From Lentzea albidocapillata subsp. violacea (GTDB lineage Bacteria > Actinomycetota > Actinomycetes > Mycobacteriales > Pseudonocardiaceae), in NCBI RefSeq assembly GCF_900100275.1, contig NZ_FNET01000001.1, forward strand, positions 248,001-312,000: a DNA stretch of 64,000 bases. The letters are read 5' to 3'. Under the pieces are notes generated by a model. That model made no database searches, had not been told where the DNA came from, and saw nothing but the letters and a program-made list of their open reading frames with translations. Position 1 is the stretch's first letter; each line of letters opens with the position of its first letter. Made by a program: the position numbers and the translations under genes. This document shows, in pieces, positions 63,087 to 64,000 of the stretch.

Positions 63087-64000
63087 ATGGGGGACTACAG
63101 CGCCAGCGAAGAAGACCCGGACGTCCGGTACGTCGTCGTTCACGTTGAAGGGCAACGGCTTCCGTTCGCCGTCGTGCGGCTGACCGGTGAGGCCGAGGAA
63201 GCCTTCACGCACGACCTGCGCTGGGATCCGTCCGATCTGCTGAGCCGCGTTCCGTCCGAACCGGACTGGCAGGCCCGTGACGCGAACGTCGGCCACGCCA
63301 ACGGGTTCCTGGTCGAGATGGTCAAGACGATCCGCGCGCGGACGTACGAGTCGGAGCTGACCGACTACACGTACTACGCGTCGTTCAAGAAGGCCATCGG
63401 CGTGCTCGACCTGACCACTGTGGACCGGTTGATCCGCCGGCCGGAGGGCGAGGTCGAGGAGGAATACGCCGGGCACGAGACGTGGGAACCCAGCGACAAG
63501 CTCCACCGCATCGACTTCGGCCACGACGTCCACGAGGAGCACATCGCGCTGAGCCTCACCGAGGCGGCGTACGTCAAACGGCTGGTCGACGCGCAGTGGG
63601 ACCGTGGCTGCTCCCACCACGTCGTCCTTGTGGACGGCCTGCCGGTCGCCGCGGTCACCAGGGTGGTGGACGACCCGGACAGTGAGCTCGCCTTCACCGG
63701 TGAGCCGGAGCCACAGCCGTCGAGGCTGCTCGCCCAGGCCACCCGCGAACCGCGGATGACCGCCGTGCAGACGTCCATGGCGAGCGTCGTCGAGACGATG
63801 GCGCGCCTCACCCTGCGCTGGCGGACCAGGACGCGGGCGGAGGAGACGGCCGGGTACGCGGTCTTCCACCGGCTGACCGACGTCCTCGACCTCGACTCGG
63901 CCTACGACGTCGTGCCGAAGCTCAAGCCCCGGCACGAGTTCTCCGTGCCGCTCACCAGTTCCGAACGCGACGACCTCGCCGCGCGCCTGCGCGTCCGCAA
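63087..64000 (+). CDS. Hypothetical protein, C-terminally incomplete
   Basis: ATG 63087 opens a frame of 304 codons that runs off the window end. The protein is acidic and mixed alpha/beta, without signal peptide or membrane segment (YVVVHVEGQRLPFAVVRLTG; HEEHIALSLTEAAYVKRLVD; GLPVAAVTRVVDDPDSELAF). I recognise no family. Codon use fits the neighbourhood. It starts 12 nt after the transporter stop, so it may be in the same operon. Confidence 0.7.
   Translation, partial: MGDYSASEEDPDVRYVVVHVEGQRLPFAVVRLTGEAEEAFTHDLRWDPSDLLSRVPSEPDWQARDANVGHANGFLVEMVKTIRARTYESELTDYTYYASFKKAIGVLDLTTVDRLIRRPEGEVEEEYAGHETWEPSDKLHRIDFGHDVHEEHIALSLTEAAYVKRLVDAQWDRGCSHHVVLVDGLPVAAVTRVVDDPDSELAFTGEPEPQPSRLLAQATREPRMTAVQTSMASVVETMARLTLRWRTRTRAEETAGYAVFHRLTDVLDLDSAYDVVPKLKPRHEFSVPLTSSERDDLAARLRVR

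Overview
High-GC sequence (GTG starts, ATGA/GTGA/TGATG start-stop overlaps, purine-rich ribosome binding sites, T-poor hairpin terminators) with actinomycete gene families throughout. The CebR-controlled cellulases, cebEFG without its own ATPase, a streptogrisin-like protease and the mix of regulators point to a filamentous soil actinomycete, most likely Pseudonocardiales (Lentzea/Saccharothrix-like). That placement is inference; there is no rRNA in the window.

Region by region. (1) 1-1.3 kb: start of a monosaccharide ABC importer (ATPase fragment and ChvE-like lipoprotein) behind two TGTTAGCGCTAACA-type operators. (2) 1.3-16.5 kb: a cellulose-use island. Two secreted GH9 cellulases and one GH5 endoglucanase sit around a cellobiose importer (cebE, cebF, cebG), a GH1 beta-glucosidase and two paralogous CebR regulators. 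Five palindromes of the TGGGAGCGCTCCCA type lie at the promoters: the enzymes cut cellulose outside, CebEFG imports cello-oligosaccharides, BglB makes glucose, and CebR represses everything until cellobiose appears. (3) 16.5-20.6 kb: esterase, PucR-like regulator, exported alpha/beta hydrolase, NAD kinase. (4) 20.7-24.4 kb: a tight vanX-alr-ddl-acyltransferase operon for D-Ala-D-Xaa metabolism that recalls VanC/VanG-type glycopeptide resistance. (5) 24.4-29 kb: M20 peptidase with a diaminopropionate ammonia-lyase-like enzyme, then an NAD-dependent DNA ligase. (6) 29-30.2 kb: no intact gene. It holds three copies of a ~220-bp repeat that looks like structured RNA, and an aminotransferase pseudogene. 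(7) 30.2-36.3 kb: a two-component system and a xylA-xylB-ROK regulator operon. (8) 36.3-45.4 kb: EF-G-like GTPase behind a leader peptide and hairpin, endonuclease/phosphatase-fold protein, secreted serine protease, an M28-like secreted protein and a GH92 mannosidase. (9) 45.4-54.1 kb: molybdopterin oxidoreductase pair, epimerase, a PAP2 phosphatase gene broken by a small mobile element, a P450/SDR/flavodoxin operon, and a three-gene group ending in a hemerythrin protein. (10) 54.1-64 kb: a rearrangement scar, a large one-pass receptor with a periplasmic-binding-type ectodomain, TrmO and SelO, a lipoprotein, HNH nuclease, LysR regulator with a TDT-family transporter, and a hypothetical gene running off the end.

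The features most likely to be undescribed are the three-copy structured repeat (28969-29749), the 162-bp near-palindromic element present twice (40774-40935 and 49658-49819, the second inside a gene), the vanX-alr-ddl-acyltransferase cassette, and the EF-G-like gene with its attenuator-like leader.
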